A stretch of DNA of 64,000 bases from an uncultured Caldilineaceae bacterium (GCA_951812725.1 OX638330.1:4877405-4941404); one strand, 5' to 3'; positions 17,109 through 26,562 are shown, counted from the first letter of the stretch. Notes: generated from the letters alone by a model not told the origin. Numbers and translations are program-made.

Positions 17109-17722
17109 TGTCAGAACTGATACGCCGCCTGCGAGCCGCGCATCCCGATGCACACTGCGCTTTAGACCACCAAAACCCGTTTCAACTGCTGGTGGCGACG
17201 ATCCTTTCAGCCCAATGCACTGATGAGCGGGTCAACCAGGTGACACCGACCCTGTTCGCCCGCTTCCCAACACCCGCGACCATGGCCGCCGCCGACCGCG
17301 CGGAACTGGAGGAGTTGATCCGCTCAACCGGTTTCTTTCGCAACAAGGCCAAGAGTCTCCAGGGCGCAAGCGCACTGATCTGCCAGGAGTTCGGCGGCGA
17401 AGTGCCGCGCGAGATGGATGAACTGATCCGGCTGCCCGGCGTGGCCCGCAAAACCGCCAACGTCGTGCGCGGCGTCTGTTTTGGCCTGGCCGACGGCGTC
17501 GTCGTCGACACGCATGTCAAGCGGCTCTCCCAGCGGCTGGGCCTGACCAAACAGAAAACTCCGGAGAAGATCGAAAAGGATCTGATGGCGCTCATACCCG
17601 CCGAAGATTGGATCGACATCTCCCATCTGTTGATCTTCCATGGGCGCCGCGTGTGCGACGCCCGCAAGCCGGACTGCGCCAACTGCACTCTGGCCGACCT
17701 GTGCCCGTCGGCCAAGGTTTAG
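17108..17722 (+). CDS. nth: Endonuclease III (DNA glycosylase/AP lyase)
   Basis: 204 residues, typical for Nth. The helix-hairpin-helix LPGVARKTANVV contains the catalytic Lys, and the catalytic Asp is in VVDTHVKRLS. The C-terminal [4Fe-4S] site C-x6-C-x2-C-x5-C is complete (CDARKPDCANCTLADLC). It removes oxidised pyrimidines in base-excision repair. The start overlaps the upstream phosphoribosyltransferase stop by one base. The 294 bp that follow, before the convergent NfeD gene, show no gene. Confidence 0.96.
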   Translation: MSELIRRLRAAHPDAHCALDHQNPFQLLVATILSAQCTDERVNQVTPTLFARFPTPATMAAADRAELEELIRSTGFFRNKAKSLQGASALICQEFGGEVPREMDELIRLPGVARKTANVVRGVCFGLADGVVVDTHVKRLSQRLGLTKQKTPEKIEKDLMALIPAEDWIDISHLLIFHGRRVCDARKPDCANCTLADLCPSAKV

Positions 17723-18016
17723 AGAGTGCTCCACGCCTCTCCACCACTCCCGTCGAATGTTGGCACGGCTGACGTTAAGCAGGACCGCTCACTCGCGACA
17801 TGGATACCCGCGAACTATTGAATTGTTGTGTTGGTAGACCGTAATAGCGAGGATTGCGAAGACCTGGAGAACACCCAGTGACATAGTTCCCAGTGTTTTC
17901 GAGATGCGCTCAGGGAGTTGATTGGTCATACCTGATTTGCACGCACGTTGGAACGATTGGCATGACGCGGAATAGGTCAACCTACCCTTACCTTACCGCG
18001 CTCAGTCCGCCGAAGG

Positions 18017-19486
18017 TCAATTCTCTCCATCCTCCTCGCGGGGACTGACGACCAGCGTGTAGCCCTCCCTCGCCTCCACCTCGACCTGATCGCCGACGTC
18101 GGCCGGCGCCGCTTCCTCGGAGGATGCGCTGCGTAGCTGCGCGTTCCATAGCTCGCCCGCCAGCAGTACCTTGCCCCGCCCGTTCTCCGCAAAGGGAACC
18201 CGCACGGTAGCCAACGAGCCAATCACACCTTCGCTACCGGTTGCCGTGCCCAGGCGCTGGGCGGCTACCACTTTGCCGCCCACAAACAGGGCGAACGCGC
18301 CCATCGCCACCCCCAGCGAGATGATCGTCACCCACGGCACAGCCAACCCCGGCGCGTCGAAAAGCAATGCGCTGCCAAAAATGAACGCGACCGTACCGCC
18401 CAACGCGAGCGCGCCAAACGCCGGCGTGAATGCCTCGGCCACCAGCAGGATCAGCGCCAAACCAATCAGCGCCAAACCGGCGAAATTCGCCTCCAACTGG
18501 CCCAGTGAGTACAACCCCAACAGCAGGCTGATCAGGCCGATCATGCCCGGAATGAATGTCCCCGGATTGTAGATTTCCGCGATCAGTCCAATCGAGCCGA
18601 GCGTCAGCAGAATGGTGGCCACGCTGGGGTTGCTGATGAAGTTCAGAAACTCCTGCAACGGCGACAGCTCGCGCGGCATGATCAGGGCATCCTCAGTGCG
18701 CAGCGTTCGCTCTTCGCCCAGCACCGTGACGACGAAACCGTCCATCTGATCCAGCAGATCCGGTACATTTGTCGCGATGAAGTCGATCACGCCCAGCTCC
18801 AGCGCACGCGTGTCTGTCGCAGCCGCTGCCTCCTGCACCGCCGCCACAGCCCATTCCACCGCATCCTCGCCGCGACGCGCGGCCAGGTTCTCGATGTCGG
18901 CGCTGAGGATATTGACGACCTTCGCCTCCATCGTGTCGCCGATATCTTCCCCCTGACCGCCGACGGGACTGGCCGCGCCGATGCTGCTGCCGGGCGCCAT
19001 CGCCGCAACGTGCCCAGCCAGCGTGATAAACGTGCCCGCGCTGCCGGCTTGCGCGGCCGACGGCGCGACATATACCACCACCGGCACAGGTGAAGCCAAC
19101 ATGTCCTGCACAATCTGCTTGGTCACTTCGACGCTGCCGCCGGGGGTGTCCAGGCGCAGGACCACCGCCTCGGCCCCGTCCAGCTGCGCCTCCTCAATCG
19201 CGCCGCTGAGATACTGTCGCAGCACCGGTGTCACCGCCCCGCGAAACGTCAAAACCAGGACAAAAGAGGACCCCGCCTGCCCAGAGATCGCCTGCCCTTG
19301 ACCAGCGAGATCTGCGCGGCGCACCCCGGCAGGGTTGGCCGCCTGCACACCGTCTATTACGGTCAGGAACATCCCCAACAGCAGGCACGAAAGATAGAAG
19401 GTGCGATAGAGCCTTATCAGAAGCGGCCCGCCTGCCCCATTCACGTTTTTCCCGCGGCGTCTGAACATCTGTAGCCTTCCTGTCAA
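18017..19486 (-). CDS. NfeD-family membrane-bound ClpP-class serine protease
   Basis: 489 residues. The long NfeD form has a signal/anchor (about 25-50), a ClpP-like protease domain (about 75-260) with GGSVEVTKQI and the nucleophile Ser in AGSAGTFI, and the candidate base Lys in MEAKVVN. Four to five membrane helices follow (about 295-410, including LIAEIYNPGTFIPGM), ending in a soluble OB-fold NfeD domain (about 430-489, GSLATVRVPFAENGRG). Such proteins process membrane proteins, often working with stomatin-like partners. None is adjacent here. It lies 37 bp downstream of recN on the same strand. Confidence 0.92.
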   Translation of the reverse strand: MTGRLQMFRRRGKNVNGAGGPLLIRLYRTFYLSCLLLGMFLTVIDGVQAANPAGVRRADLAGQGQAISGQAGSSFVLVLTFRGAVTPVLRQYLSGAIEEAQLDGAEAVVLRLDTPGGSVEVTKQIVQDMLASPVPVVVYVAPSAAQAGSAGTFITLAGHVAAMAPGSSIGAASPVGGQGEDIGDTMEAKVVNILSADIENLAARRGEDAVEWAVAAVQEAAAATDTRALELGVIDFIATNVPDLLDQMDGFVVTVLGEERTLRTEDALIMPRELSPLQEFLNFISNPSVATILLTLGSIGLIAEIYNPGTFIPGMIGLISLLLGLYSLGQLEANFAGLALIGLALILLVAEAFTPAFGALALGGTVAFIFGSALLFDAPGLAVPWVTIISLGVAMGAFALFVGGKVVAAQRLGTATGSEGVIGSLATVRVPFAENGRGKVLLAGELWNAQLRSASSEEAAPADVGDQVEVEAREGYTLVVSPREEDGEN

Positions 19487-19523
19487 CCTGCCCTAGCCCA
19501 CGGCGCTGATCGCCAGCCGCAGG

Positions 19524-21485
19524 TCACTGGCCGCTGCTGTGCAACTGATCGACAACGGCCAGCATCTCCACGACCGACTGCCGCCCGGCATCGCTGACGG
19601 CCCCCAACATCTGCGTCAACTCCTCGATACGCGCCGGCCCCTCGACTGGCTGCACATCTGTGCCGGTGCGCAGTTCGCCATCACTCTCGAAAGTCCGTTT
19701 GCGCACGGTCAGGTGGAGGTCGGCAAACGCAGCCAATTGGGGCAGATGGGTGATACACAACACCTGATGGCGCGGCGCACTACCACCCGGCCCGTCTGCC
19801 TCGGCATGGTTGGAGACGGCGGCGGTCAACGGCCGCTGACCGGTCAGATTCCATAACTTTTCGCCTACGACCCCGCCCACCCGGCCGCCGATACCCTGGT
19901 CGATCTCGTCGAAAATCAGAATCGGCGTCTGATCGGCCTGCGCAAGCGCCCCCTTCAACGCCAGCATCAGGCGCGCAGTCTCGCCGCCAGAGGCCACCTT
20001 GGCCATCGGCTTGACCGGCTCACCCGGATTGGCGCTGATCAAAAATTCAACCCGGTCGACGCCGCTGCTGCCGAAGGCGACGCGCCGGCCGTCCGGCAGG
20101 TAGGCGCCATCCTCCTGCTCCTCCATCTCCACCGCGACCGCGAAACGGGCGTGTTGCATACTTAACTGCCCCAACTCCCTCTCCACCTGCCGGGCCATCT
20201 GCTCGCCGACCGCTACCCGCGCCTCACTCAACTGTGCGCCCAGCGCGCCGATCTCGTGCAAAAGCTTCTCTTCCTCTTCCTCCAACGCGGCCGTCTGCGC
20301 CTCCCAGTTGCTCAACTCTTCCAACTCCGCCTGCGCCGCGGCTGCAAACGCCAGGATTTCGGTCGTCGTGTCGCCGTACTTGCGTTTGAGATTGCTGATC
20401 AGGGCCAGCCGCTCTTCGACTTCGATCAGTCGTTGCGGATTGAACTCCAGCCCGTCGGCGTAGCCCTGCAAATCCCGCGCCAGATCGGACAGCTCCTCCA
20501 GCAGTCCCTGCCCGGTCGTGGCCGCGGCTGCCATCCCATCGTCGATCCGGGCCAGGCGTTCGACACGGCCGGCGGCCTCAGCCAGACCGTCGATGATCCC
20601 TGGCATTCCGCCCTCGCCCTCGTTCAGCAGAGTTGCCGCCCCGTTCGCCAACTGCAGGAGTGTTTCGGCATTTCCCAGCCGCTTGCGCTCCGCCTCCAGT
20701 TCGCTCTCTTCACCGGCTTCCAACACCGCCTCCGCGATTTCCTCAACCTGAAAGCTGAGGATGTCGAGCCGTTGCGCGATGGTGCGCGCATCGCTGCGCA
20801 GCCGCTCCAGCTCTCTGCGCGTCTGCTGAACCGCTTGCGCCTTGCGCCCCGCCTGCCCGCGCAGGGGCAGCAGGCCGCCGTACCGGTCCAACAGATCCAC
20901 GTGTGTGCGGGGACGCAGCAGATTCAAATGCTCCCCCTGTCCGTGAATGTCGACGAGCAGGGCCGCCATCTCACTCAGAAGCTGACGCGAGACCGTGCGC
21001 CCGTTGATACGGCAGAAATTTCGTCCGCTGCGCCGCACCTCCCGGCTGATGATGAGCCTCTCCGGCGCGTCGGGATCGTCCAGCCCTTCGGCCTCCATCA
21101 GACAGCGGATGGCGTCTGCTGCGGGGGAGTCGTCGGGTGCGCTCTCCGGGCCTGCGCGTTCGCTCGTCAGCGCTCCGGCTCCCAGTTGGAAAACCGCTTC
21201 GACCTCCGCCCGATCTGTGCCTGCCCGCACCAAGTCCGCCGTTGCCCTGTCGCCCAGCAACAGTCCGATCGCGTCGATAATGATCGATTTGCCCGCGCCG
21301 GTTTCTCCGGTCAGAATGTTCAGTCCATTGTGGAACCGAAGATGCAGCCGGTCGATGATTGCGAAGTCGCGCATCCGAAGCTCCGTCAGTGTGACGGCAG
21401 GTTCGATCCGGTTGCCAACTTCGGCCAGGAGAGATGGTTGCCTGCCTCCCTCTTCAGAGGAGGCGCGGCGCGGTTGCGCAGTCAT
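19524..21485 (-). CDS. recN: DNA repair protein RecN
   Basis: 653 residues, longer than the usual 550-570. The SMC-like ATPase halves are intact: Walker A ILTGETGAGKS near residue 60, signature-type VASGGETARLMLALK and Walker B LIFDEIDQGIGGRVGG, separated by coiled coil. Two differences explain the length: an N-terminal extension of about 30 residues before LTELRMRDFAIID, and an insert near the C-terminal ATPase half (VSNHAEADGPGGSAPRHQ) just before CITHLPQLAAFAD. No alternative start codon fits the usual N-terminus, so the extension may be real. It acts early in double-strand break repair. Confidence 0.95.
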   Translation of the reverse strand: MTAQPRRASSEEGGRQPSLLAEVGNRIEPAVTLTELRMRDFAIIDRLHLRFHNGLNILTGETGAGKSIIIDAIGLLLGDRATADLVRAGTDRAEVEAVFQLGAGALTSERAGPESAPDDSPAADAIRCLMEAEGLDDPDAPERLIISREVRRSGRNFCRINGRTVSRQLLSEMAALLVDIHGQGEHLNLLRPRTHVDLLDRYGGLLPLRGQAGRKAQAVQQTRRELERLRSDARTIAQRLDILSFQVEEIAEAVLEAGEESELEAERKRLGNAETLLQLANGAATLLNEGEGGMPGIIDGLAEAAGRVERLARIDDGMAAAATTGQGLLEELSDLARDLQGYADGLEFNPQRLIEVEERLALISNLKRKYGDTTTEILAFAAAAQAELEELSNWEAQTAALEEEEEKLLHEIGALGAQLSEARVAVGEQMARQVERELGQLSMQHARFAVAVEMEEQEDGAYLPDGRRVAFGSSGVDRVEFLISANPGEPVKPMAKVASGGETARLMLALKGALAQADQTPILIFDEIDQGIGGRVGGVVGEKLWNLTGQRPLTAAVSNHAEADGPGGSAPRHQVLCITHLPQLAAFADLHLTVRKRTFESDGELRTGTDVQPVEGPARIEELTQMLGAVSDAGRQSVVEMLAVVDQLHSSGQ

Positions 21486-21656
21486 GGAATCAGGGCGCGT
21501 CCTTTTCGTATCATACTTGGTACTCTATAGCTTCCATTCTAGCACATTTGGACGGGCTGATGGAAGAGGTTCTCCCTGGGAGAGGCGCATACAGGATTTG
21601 GCGTTGTCCAGCGAAGCGGACAACCTTTCCCAGTGTAATTCTCCAGAGGTAGCGGG

Positions 21657-21686
21657 AAACTCACCTCCATCTTGGGATGCCCCCCT
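21657..21686 (-). repeat. GCATCCCAA dispersed motif, copy 1
   Basis: Minus strand reads GGGGGCATCCCAAG followed by ATGGAGGTGAG. Closely related words occur at 37967-37990 (plus) and 38288-38312 (minus). All three lie in intergenic DNA upstream of genes. Function unknown. Confidence 0.5.
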
Positions 21687-21701
21687 CTTCGCGATCCATA
21701 T

Positions 21702-21729
21702 TTGTTGCTAGGTAGATTCATGATATAAT
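21702..21729 (+). promoter_or_regulatory. Candidate sigma-70 promoter of tatA
   Basis: TTGTTG, 16-bp spacer, then a perfect TATAAT. Transcription would start about 65 nt upstream of the TatA ATG. Confidence 0.6.
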
Positions 21730-21799
21730 GCAACGATTGAAGGATTAAGACCAACATCGACAATGCGCTCCGCATACTGTGAGCTAAGGAGCTTAGCAA

Positions 21800-22075
21800 A
21801 TGCCTTTTCTAGGAAATACAGCGCCGTTCTTTCTGCTGGGTCCAACCCTAGGCCCAACCGAACTGATTCTGATTCTGGTAATCGTCATTATCTTCTTTGG
21901 CGTCGGTCGGCTGCCGGAAGTATTCGGTGGACTGGGCAAAGGTATCCGCGAGTTTCGCCGGGCTGCCAAGGATGGAAGTGATGAGGAGGATTCAGAGACA
22001 ATGGACGCCCCACCCGTTGCGGAGAGCGCTGCGCCTGAGGTGACTTCTGAGACGAATCCACCTGAGAAGGTCTAA
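21800..22075 (+). CDS. tatA: Twin-arginine translocase subunit TatA/MttA
   Basis: 91 residues. The TatA pattern is complete: one membrane helix (ELILILVIVIIFFGVGRLPEV), the FG hinge and an amphipathic helix GKGIREFRRAAKDG, then an acidic flexible tail. The N-terminus has an extra 20-odd residues (PFLGNTAPFFLLGPTLG) before the helix, longer than most TatA. AAGGAG lies in good position. TatA forms the pore of the pathway for folded proteins; the RRDFLRLS signal of the binding protein at 27563-28957 is a likely client. TatC is not in the window. Confidence 0.94.
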   Translation: MPFLGNTAPFFLLGPTLGPTELILILVIVIIFFGVGRLPEVFGGLGKGIREFRRAAKDGSDEEDSETMDAPPVAESAAPEVTSETNPPEKV

Positions 22076-22138
22076 CGTCCGCTTTTCGTGTTGTTTACGC
22101 CAAGGCTTTGGCATGTAGCAACGGGCAGACTGGCAATC

Positions 22139-22171
22139 AACGAGAAGGCCGTGTCGGCCTTCTCGTTTCTG
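22139..22171 (+). terminator. Rho-independent terminator after tatA
   Basis: AACGAGAAGGCCG / CGGCCTTCTCGTT, a 13-bp stem with a 3-nt loop, followed by TTTCT. It separates tatA from secG. Confidence 0.85.
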
Positions 22172-22327
22172 TCAGCACCTTGCATCGGAATCTTCCTGCT
22201 TAGTTGCCCAGCATCTGTTTGATTGTCGCTGACCCCAGCTGTTCAGGCAGGCAATCAAACAACTTGGTGTTTGGGTATTTTTGTCTATGCGTGCATAGCG
22301 CAACACGTCAATATTCCGAGGTGAACG

Positions 22328-22546
22328 ATGGATGTTTTCTTTATGATCGCAACGGTTATCATTGCCCTCACCTTGATCGGCATCGTCCTGTTGCAAGGTC
22401 AGGGTAGTGGCTTGGGTTCCGCCTTTGGCGGCGATGCCGGCGTCCAGCGCACCCGTCGCGGCGTGGAGAAAACCATGTTCAATCTGACGCTTACCTTGGC
22501 GTCCATTTTTCTCCTGCTCAGTCTCGTGACAGTCGCCCTTCGCTAG
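22328..22546 (+). CDS. secG: Preprotein translocase subunit SecG
   Basis: 72 residues with two membrane helices (about 4-22 and 53-71) and the conserved loop LLQGQGSGLGSAFGGDAG between them, diagnostic for SecG. GAGGTGA precedes the ATG. It assists SecYEG-mediated export. Upstream, a 14-bp palindrome CTATGCGTGCATAG at 22285-22298 lies in the leader. Confidence 0.95.
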   Translation: MDVFFMIATVIIALTLIGIVLLQGQGSGLGSAFGGDAGVQRTRRGVEKTMFNLTLTLASIFLLLSLVTVALR

Positions 22547-22552
22547 AAAAAT

Positions 22553-22576
22553 AGTGGCCGCTGGTCACTGGCCACT
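22553..22576. repeat. Dispersed AGTGGCC hairpin, short copy
   Basis: AGTGGCC / GGCCACT around a 10-nt loop, between secG and the binding-protein gene. It shares the arm sequence of the longer hairpins at 1270-1300 and 34080-34111. Confidence 0.55.
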
Positions 22577-22588
22577 GTGGTTTCTCCC

Positions 22589-24367
22589 ATGTCGGATCAA
22601 CAGCCATTCAGAAGGCCGGCCAATCCGGGGGCCCAGACACCGCCCCAGGCGCATCAATTGCGTACAACCCCATCCGGCTATCTGCCGGGACTGACCGCGT
22701 CCCCCGCGCCTCTGGGCCGATATATTCGCTGGCAGATGCTGCTGGCCGTCGTGGGTATTATTCTTCTGACCCTTCTCATGGGCGCAACGGCCTATAACGT
22801 CTCTACCGTTCTGGTGCCGGAGCGGGGCGGCGTCTTCCGGGAAGGCGTTGCCGGCAACCCCCAGTACATCAATCCACTGCTGTGCCACACCCACGATATC
22901 GACCGTGATCTCTGCAGCCTACTCTTTCGCGGTCTGACCCGCCTCGATCAACAGGGACGGGTCGTGCCAGACCTGGCCGAGCGCTGGACGGCTCCGGATG
23001 GTCTTGTCTATACCTTTACTCTGCGTGAAAATCAGTTCTGGCACGACGGCAAGGCCGTAACCATCGATGATGTGCTGTTTACGATCGAGATGATGCAAAG
23101 CCCGGATTCACCGATCCTGCCCGACCTGGCGGAATTGTGGCGCTCAGTCACAGTAGAACAGGTCGATGAACACACCGTGCGCCTTCTGCTCGACGAACCC
23201 TTTGCCCCGTTCCTCGACTTCACGACGATAGGACTGCTGCCAAAACATATCTGGCAGGACGTGCCTCCGTCTGAACTGCTCACCACTCCCCTCAATTCAC
23301 GTCCGGTTGGCAACGGCCCCATGCAAGTAACCCTGACATCCGCGCAGTTCATCCGCCTGGAGCGCAATCCGTATTCGGGTAAAGACATTCCCATGGTTTC
23401 CGCCCTCGAGTTCCATTTCTATCCCGACTATCCTTCAATTTACGCGGCCTACACAGAAGGCGAATTGGACGGCGTGAGCCAGGTAATGCAGTCGGACATC
23501 TCCCTGGCGCAAGCCCGTACCGATATGCAGCTCTTTTCCGCACCGCTATCGACCTATGTCGGCGTTATCTTTAACCTGCAGAATCCGGATGTCCCATTCT
23601 TACAGGATGCCACCGTGCGCCGTGCGCTCTATCACGCCCTCGACCGCGAGCAGCTTCTCGATGATGTGGTCGGCGGGCACGGTGTGCTTGCCTCATCTCC
23701 CATCCCGTCGAACAACTGGGGCCACGCGGCGGATACCCCCTCCTATAGCTATGACCCGGATGAGGCGCAACGCCTTCTGAATGAGAGCGGCTGGGTCGAC
23801 ACCGATGGCGACGGCACGCGCGATAAAGACGGTCTGCCAATGCAGCTCATTCTCCTCACAAACGACGGGCCAAACCGCATCGCGCTCATCGAACAGATCG
23901 CCGCCGATTGGCGGGCCGTCGGCGTCAATGCAGTGGTGGAGAGCGTCAGCTTCGCCGGTTTCGTAAGAGATTTCCTGACACCGCGGCGTTTCGATGCAGC
24001 CCTCCTCAGCTGGGATATCACCGGCGACCCCGATCCCTTTCCCCTATATCACAGCAGCCAGATCACTACGGGCCAAAACTACGGCGGATGGTCCAATCAA
24101 GAGGCCGATGCCCTGGTGATCGAAGCCAGAAGCACGGTCGACCCGGAGAAGCGAAGGGCCCTGTACGCCCAGTTTCAGCATATTTTTGCCGCCGATGTGC
24201 CGGCCATCCCTCTCTACTACCCTGTATATACCTATGGTGTCAGCGAGCGCGTCAAGGCGGTCCAGATTGGGCCTTTGAATACGCCGGCCGACCGGTTCAC
24301 CACATTCCCCGACTGGTATATTCTCACCCGCCGCGTCCCCGCAAATCAGCCATTGAGTGAGAATTGA
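22589..24367 (+). CDS. Membrane-anchored family-5 peptide/solute-binding protein
   Basis: 592 residues from the ATG (MSDQQPF); a GTG four codons upstream is also possible, and neither has a clear ribosome site. An unusual cytoplasmic N-terminus of about 45 polar, Pro-rich residues precedes one membrane helix (WQMLLAVVGIILLTLLMGA), so it is a signal-anchored protein rather than a lipoprotein. The periplasmic-type domain shows SBP_bac_5 motifs in normal order: FREGVAGNPQYINPLL, FWHDGKAVTIDDVLFTIEMM, PVGNGPMQV, VRRALYHALDREQLLDDV, PDEAQRLLNESGW. No permease or ATPase is adjacent, so its transporter partners are elsewhere or it is a solitary sensor. Confidence 0.88.
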   Translation: MSDQQPFRRPANPGAQTPPQAHQLRTTPSGYLPGLTASPAPLGRYIRWQMLLAVVGIILLTLLMGATAYNVSTVLVPERGGVFREGVAGNPQYINPLLCHTHDIDRDLCSLLFRGLTRLDQQGRVVPDLAERWTAPDGLVYTFTLRENQFWHDGKAVTIDDVLFTIEMMQSPDSPILPDLAELWRSVTVEQVDEHTVRLLLDEPFAPFLDFTTIGLLPKHIWQDVPPSELLTTPLNSRPVGNGPMQVTLTSAQFIRLERNPYSGKDIPMVSALEFHFYPDYPSIYAAYTEGELDGVSQVMQSDISLAQARTDMQLFSAPLSTYVGVIFNLQNPDVPFLQDATVRRALYHALDREQLLDDVVGGHGVLASSPIPSNNWGHAADTPSYSYDPDEAQRLLNESGWVDTDGDGTRDKDGLPMQLILLTNDGPNRIALIEQIAADWRAVGVNAVVESVSFAGFVRDFLTPRRFDAALLSWDITGDPDPFPLYHSSQITTGQNYGGWSNQEADALVIEARSTVDPEKRRALYAQFQHIFAADVPAIPLYYPVYTYGVSERVKAVQIGPLNTPADRFTTFPDWYILTRRVPANQPLSEN

Positions 24368-24490
24368 GCCTTGCTCCCCCCTTGGCTGGCTGAACAGCCT
24401 TTAACTCGTTTACCTGAATTCGTCCGATTTTCGCCCTCGCGCAAAAGGGGGGGAAACAGTAACGCAGACAGTGCATGCGCTGAAAGCAAT

Positions 24491-24520
24491 TTGACAGAAA
24501 ACACACCCCCATGATATAAA
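24491..24520 (+). promoter_or_regulatory. Promoter of tRNA-Leu
   Basis: Perfect TTGACA, 18-bp spacer, TATAAA. The predicted start lies a few bases before the tRNA. Confidence 0.8.
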
Positions 24521-24532
24521 AAAGTTTGCCGC

Positions 24533-24616
24533 GCCGCAGTGGCGGAATCGGAAGACGCGCTACGTTCAGGGCGTAGTGGGCATTAGCTCGTGGGGGTTCA
24601 AATCCCTCCTGCGGCA
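24533..24616 (+). tRNA. tRNA-Leu (anticodon CAG)
   Basis: 84 nt. Acceptor stem GCCGCAG / CTGCGGC with discriminator A. Anticodon stem CTACG / CGTAG encloses TTCAGGG, giving CAG. A long variable arm (class II) is present as expected for Leu, with the T-loop TTCAAAT. The CCA end is not encoded. Confidence 0.95.
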
Positions 24617-24749
24617 TATCAGGGACCCGTCTATCTGTCCGGGTTCCTTTTGTTCTTATCCTGTCGTGTTCAGGGTTCCCTCGGACAGCGCCCCATTCAG
24701 GCAGGGGTACAGTCAATCTTTGCGCGACGCTATCCGCCGAGAAAAACCT

Positions 24750-25190
24750 ATGGGACTTGTCCGCGTCCCTATCAGCCCAAATCCGCACGATGTAAGACGC
24801 CAGCGTCACCCGGCTTACCCGGCTCTACTCCTGCTTGCGGTTGTCGTTGGCCTCTATTTCCTCTTCCAGCATGTAGAGCAGCTGCGCGAGTTGGGCGCCG
24901 TACACGCGCAGGTCGCCGAAATGCGCCAGAACATCGCGCTGGGTCACCAGAACACGCTGGATCTGGAAGCCGAGTTGCGCTACGCGACGAGCGACGAATA
25001 TGTCGTTCACATGGCCCGCGGGGAATTGGGTTACATCAAGGAAGGCGACGAAGTCTATATTCTGTTGGAAAAACCCGCCGCCCAGGTGGAGAACACGCCC
25101 ACAACACTGCTCGCAGACGTGGAGTACGACTCCTTCCGCCCTCTCGATTGGAGTTGGTGGCAGTCCTTGTTTCAACAGAGCCGCGAATAA
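24750..25190 (+). CDS. Septum formation initiator family protein (DivIC/FtsB-like)
   Basis: 146 residues from MGLVRVPIS; the upstream open frame overlaps the tRNA and is not coding. It has a basic cytoplasmic tail, one membrane helix (YPALLLLAVVVGLYFLFQ), then a coiled coil (about 45-85, VAEMRQNIALGHQ, LEAELRYATS). The family signature follows: DEYVVHMARGELGYIKEGDE. Such proteins bridge FtsL and FtsQ/DivIB at the division septum. It lies between tRNA genes rather than in the usual eno neighbourhood. Confidence 0.88.
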   Translation: MGLVRVPISPNPHDVRRQRHPAYPALLLLAVVVGLYFLFQHVEQLRELGAVHAQVAEMRQNIALGHQNTLDLEAELRYATSDEYVVHMARGELGYIKEGDEVYILLEKPAAQVENTPTTLLADVEYDSFRPLDWSWWQSLFQQSRE

Positions 25191-25247
25191 GCTGAATCTG
25201 CCCCTGCTCGCACTGCGCAAGCTGTTGACAACGCAAAACGCTGAAAT

Positions 25248-25276
25248 TTGACGACACGCGGTCGGTGTGTTACACT
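25248..25276 (+). promoter_or_regulatory. Promoter of the tRNA-fMet / tRNA-Met pair
   Basis: TTGACG, 17-bp spacer, TACACT. Predicted start about 6 nt before the initiator tRNA. Confidence 0.75.
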
Positions 25277-25288
25277 ATTTTTTACTGT

Positions 25289-25360
25289 TGCGGGGTGGAG
25301 CAGTGGCAGCTCGTCGGGCTCATAACCCGAAGGTCGCAGGTTCGAATCCTGCCCCCGCTA
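25289..25360 (+). tRNA. Initiator tRNA-fMet (CAT)
   Basis: 72 nt. Anticodon arm TCGGG-CTCATAA-CCCGA has the three consecutive G-C pairs of initiators. The first acceptor pair is mismatched (T1 opposite T72), the bacterial initiator hallmark that blocks EF-Tu and allows formylation. The D-loop is two bases shorter than that of E. coli. CCA is not encoded. Confidence 0.93.
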
Positions 25361-25447
25361 CCTCAGTTTCATATGACCGCCGAACCGCAACCGGTCGGCG
25401 GTTCATTTTTGACTTTGATTCGGACGATTCACAACCGTTTCCAGCCC

Positions 25448-25521
<74 letters not shown>

Positions 25522-25545
25522 CTTCCCATAGCACGCTGAAAACTG

Positions 25546-25593
25546 AAAGCCATCGGGCGCGGTCACAACAAAGACCGCGCCCGATGGCTTTTT
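25546..25593. terminator. Strong bidirectional terminator
   Basis: Perfect 19-bp stem (25546-25564 with 25573-25591), 8-nt loop, T-run on the plus side and A-run at the 5' side. It ends the tRNA transcript and, on the minus strand, the convergent sugar-transporter operon. Confidence 0.92.
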
Positions 25594-25671
25594 GTAATCC
25601 GATTCAGCCCCGAATCCAACAGAAATCGATATTGAATTTCAGATCCGTTCTTGCGCGTCGCCTGGGGCTTA

Positions 25672-26559
25672 CTATCCCTTCAGGCCGGAAAGGCTGATGC
25701 CGCCGATGATGTATTCCTGCGCGATGATGAAGAGAATGATGATGGGGAAGGAGACGATAGTGGAGCCGGCAAATACGGCCGGCCAGTTGATCTGATTGAC
25801 GTCGCGGAAGAGCGCGATACCGACGGTGACCGGATACTTCTTCCAGTCGGAGAGGATGATCAGGGGCCAGACGAATGAACTCCACTCGTTGAGGAAGATG
25901 AAGACGCCCAGCGTTACCATCGCCGGTTTGGCCAAAGGCAACATGATACGCCAATAGGTGCCGAAGAAGCCGGAGCCGTCAATGCGGGCGGCATCCTCCA
26001 ACTCGCGCGGGATATTGAGGAAGAACTGGCGCAGCAGGAATATACCGAAGGCGCCGGCAAAACCCGGCAGCACCACCCCCGTGAATGTATTTGTCAGCCC
26101 CAACCCATGCGCGATCAGAAAGGTCGGGATCAGTGTAACCGAACCGGGCAGCATCAGCGTCGCCAGTACCGCCAGGAAGAGGGTCTCCCGACCGGGGAAA
26201 TCGACGCGCGCGAACGAATAGGCCGCCAGCGAGTCGATGAAAAGCTGGACAACCAGTACCGCCGCCGCATACAGGATGCTGTTGCCCAGATATACCCCCA
26301 TCCGTCCGATCGTCAGAGCATCATAATATGTGCTCAACGTAGGCGGCATCGGAATGACCGAATAGGGATTGGTGAAAAAGTCGGTCCGACTCTTGAAGGA
26401 GTTGGCCAGCATCCACAGGTAGGGGAAGATCATGCTGAGCGCGAGCGCAATCAGCAGCACGTAGACTATGATGGTAAAACTGCGCCTGGTTGCAGCCAGA
26501 AGCAGTTTTTTGTCCCGTTCTTTCACCCCGCCGCCGGGGCTGGATAGTGTACGCGCCAT
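25672..26559 (-). CDS. Carbohydrate ABC transporter permease (MalG/UgpE-like)
   Basis: 295 residues, six predicted membrane helices. The EAA loop reads LEDAARIDGSGFFGTYWRIMLPLAKPA, typical of the CUT1 sugar-importer permeases. The end YIIGGISLSGLKG is the classic MalG-type C-terminus. It is the last gene of a binding protein-permease-permease operon and starts three bases after its partner stops. No ATPase is in the operon, so a shared MsmK/UgpC-type ATPase encoded elsewhere is implied. Confidence 0.94.
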   Translation of the reverse strand: MARTLSSPGGGVKERDKKLLLAATRRSFTIIVYVLLIALALSMIFPYLWMLANSFKSRTDFFTNPYSVIPMPPTLSTYYDALTIGRMGVYLGNSILYAAAVLVVQLFIDSLAAYSFARVDFPGRETLFLAVLATLMLPGSVTLIPTFLIAHGLGLTNTFTGVVLPGFAGAFGIFLLRQFFLNIPRELEDAARIDGSGFFGTYWRIMLPLAKPAMVTLGVFIFLNEWSSFVWPLIILSDWKKYPVTVGIALFRDVNQINWPAVFAGSTIVSFPIIILFIIAQEYIIGGISLSGLKG

Positions 26560-26562
26560 GAA

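Noticed and set aside
20256..21530. 424-codon plus-strand frame opposite recN
   Set aside because: Antisense to intact RecN motifs; the Gln/Arg/Leu-rich translation is typical of a shadow.
24576..24749. Upstream extension of the DivIC/FtsB-like gene
   Set aside because: It runs into the tRNA-Leu gene.
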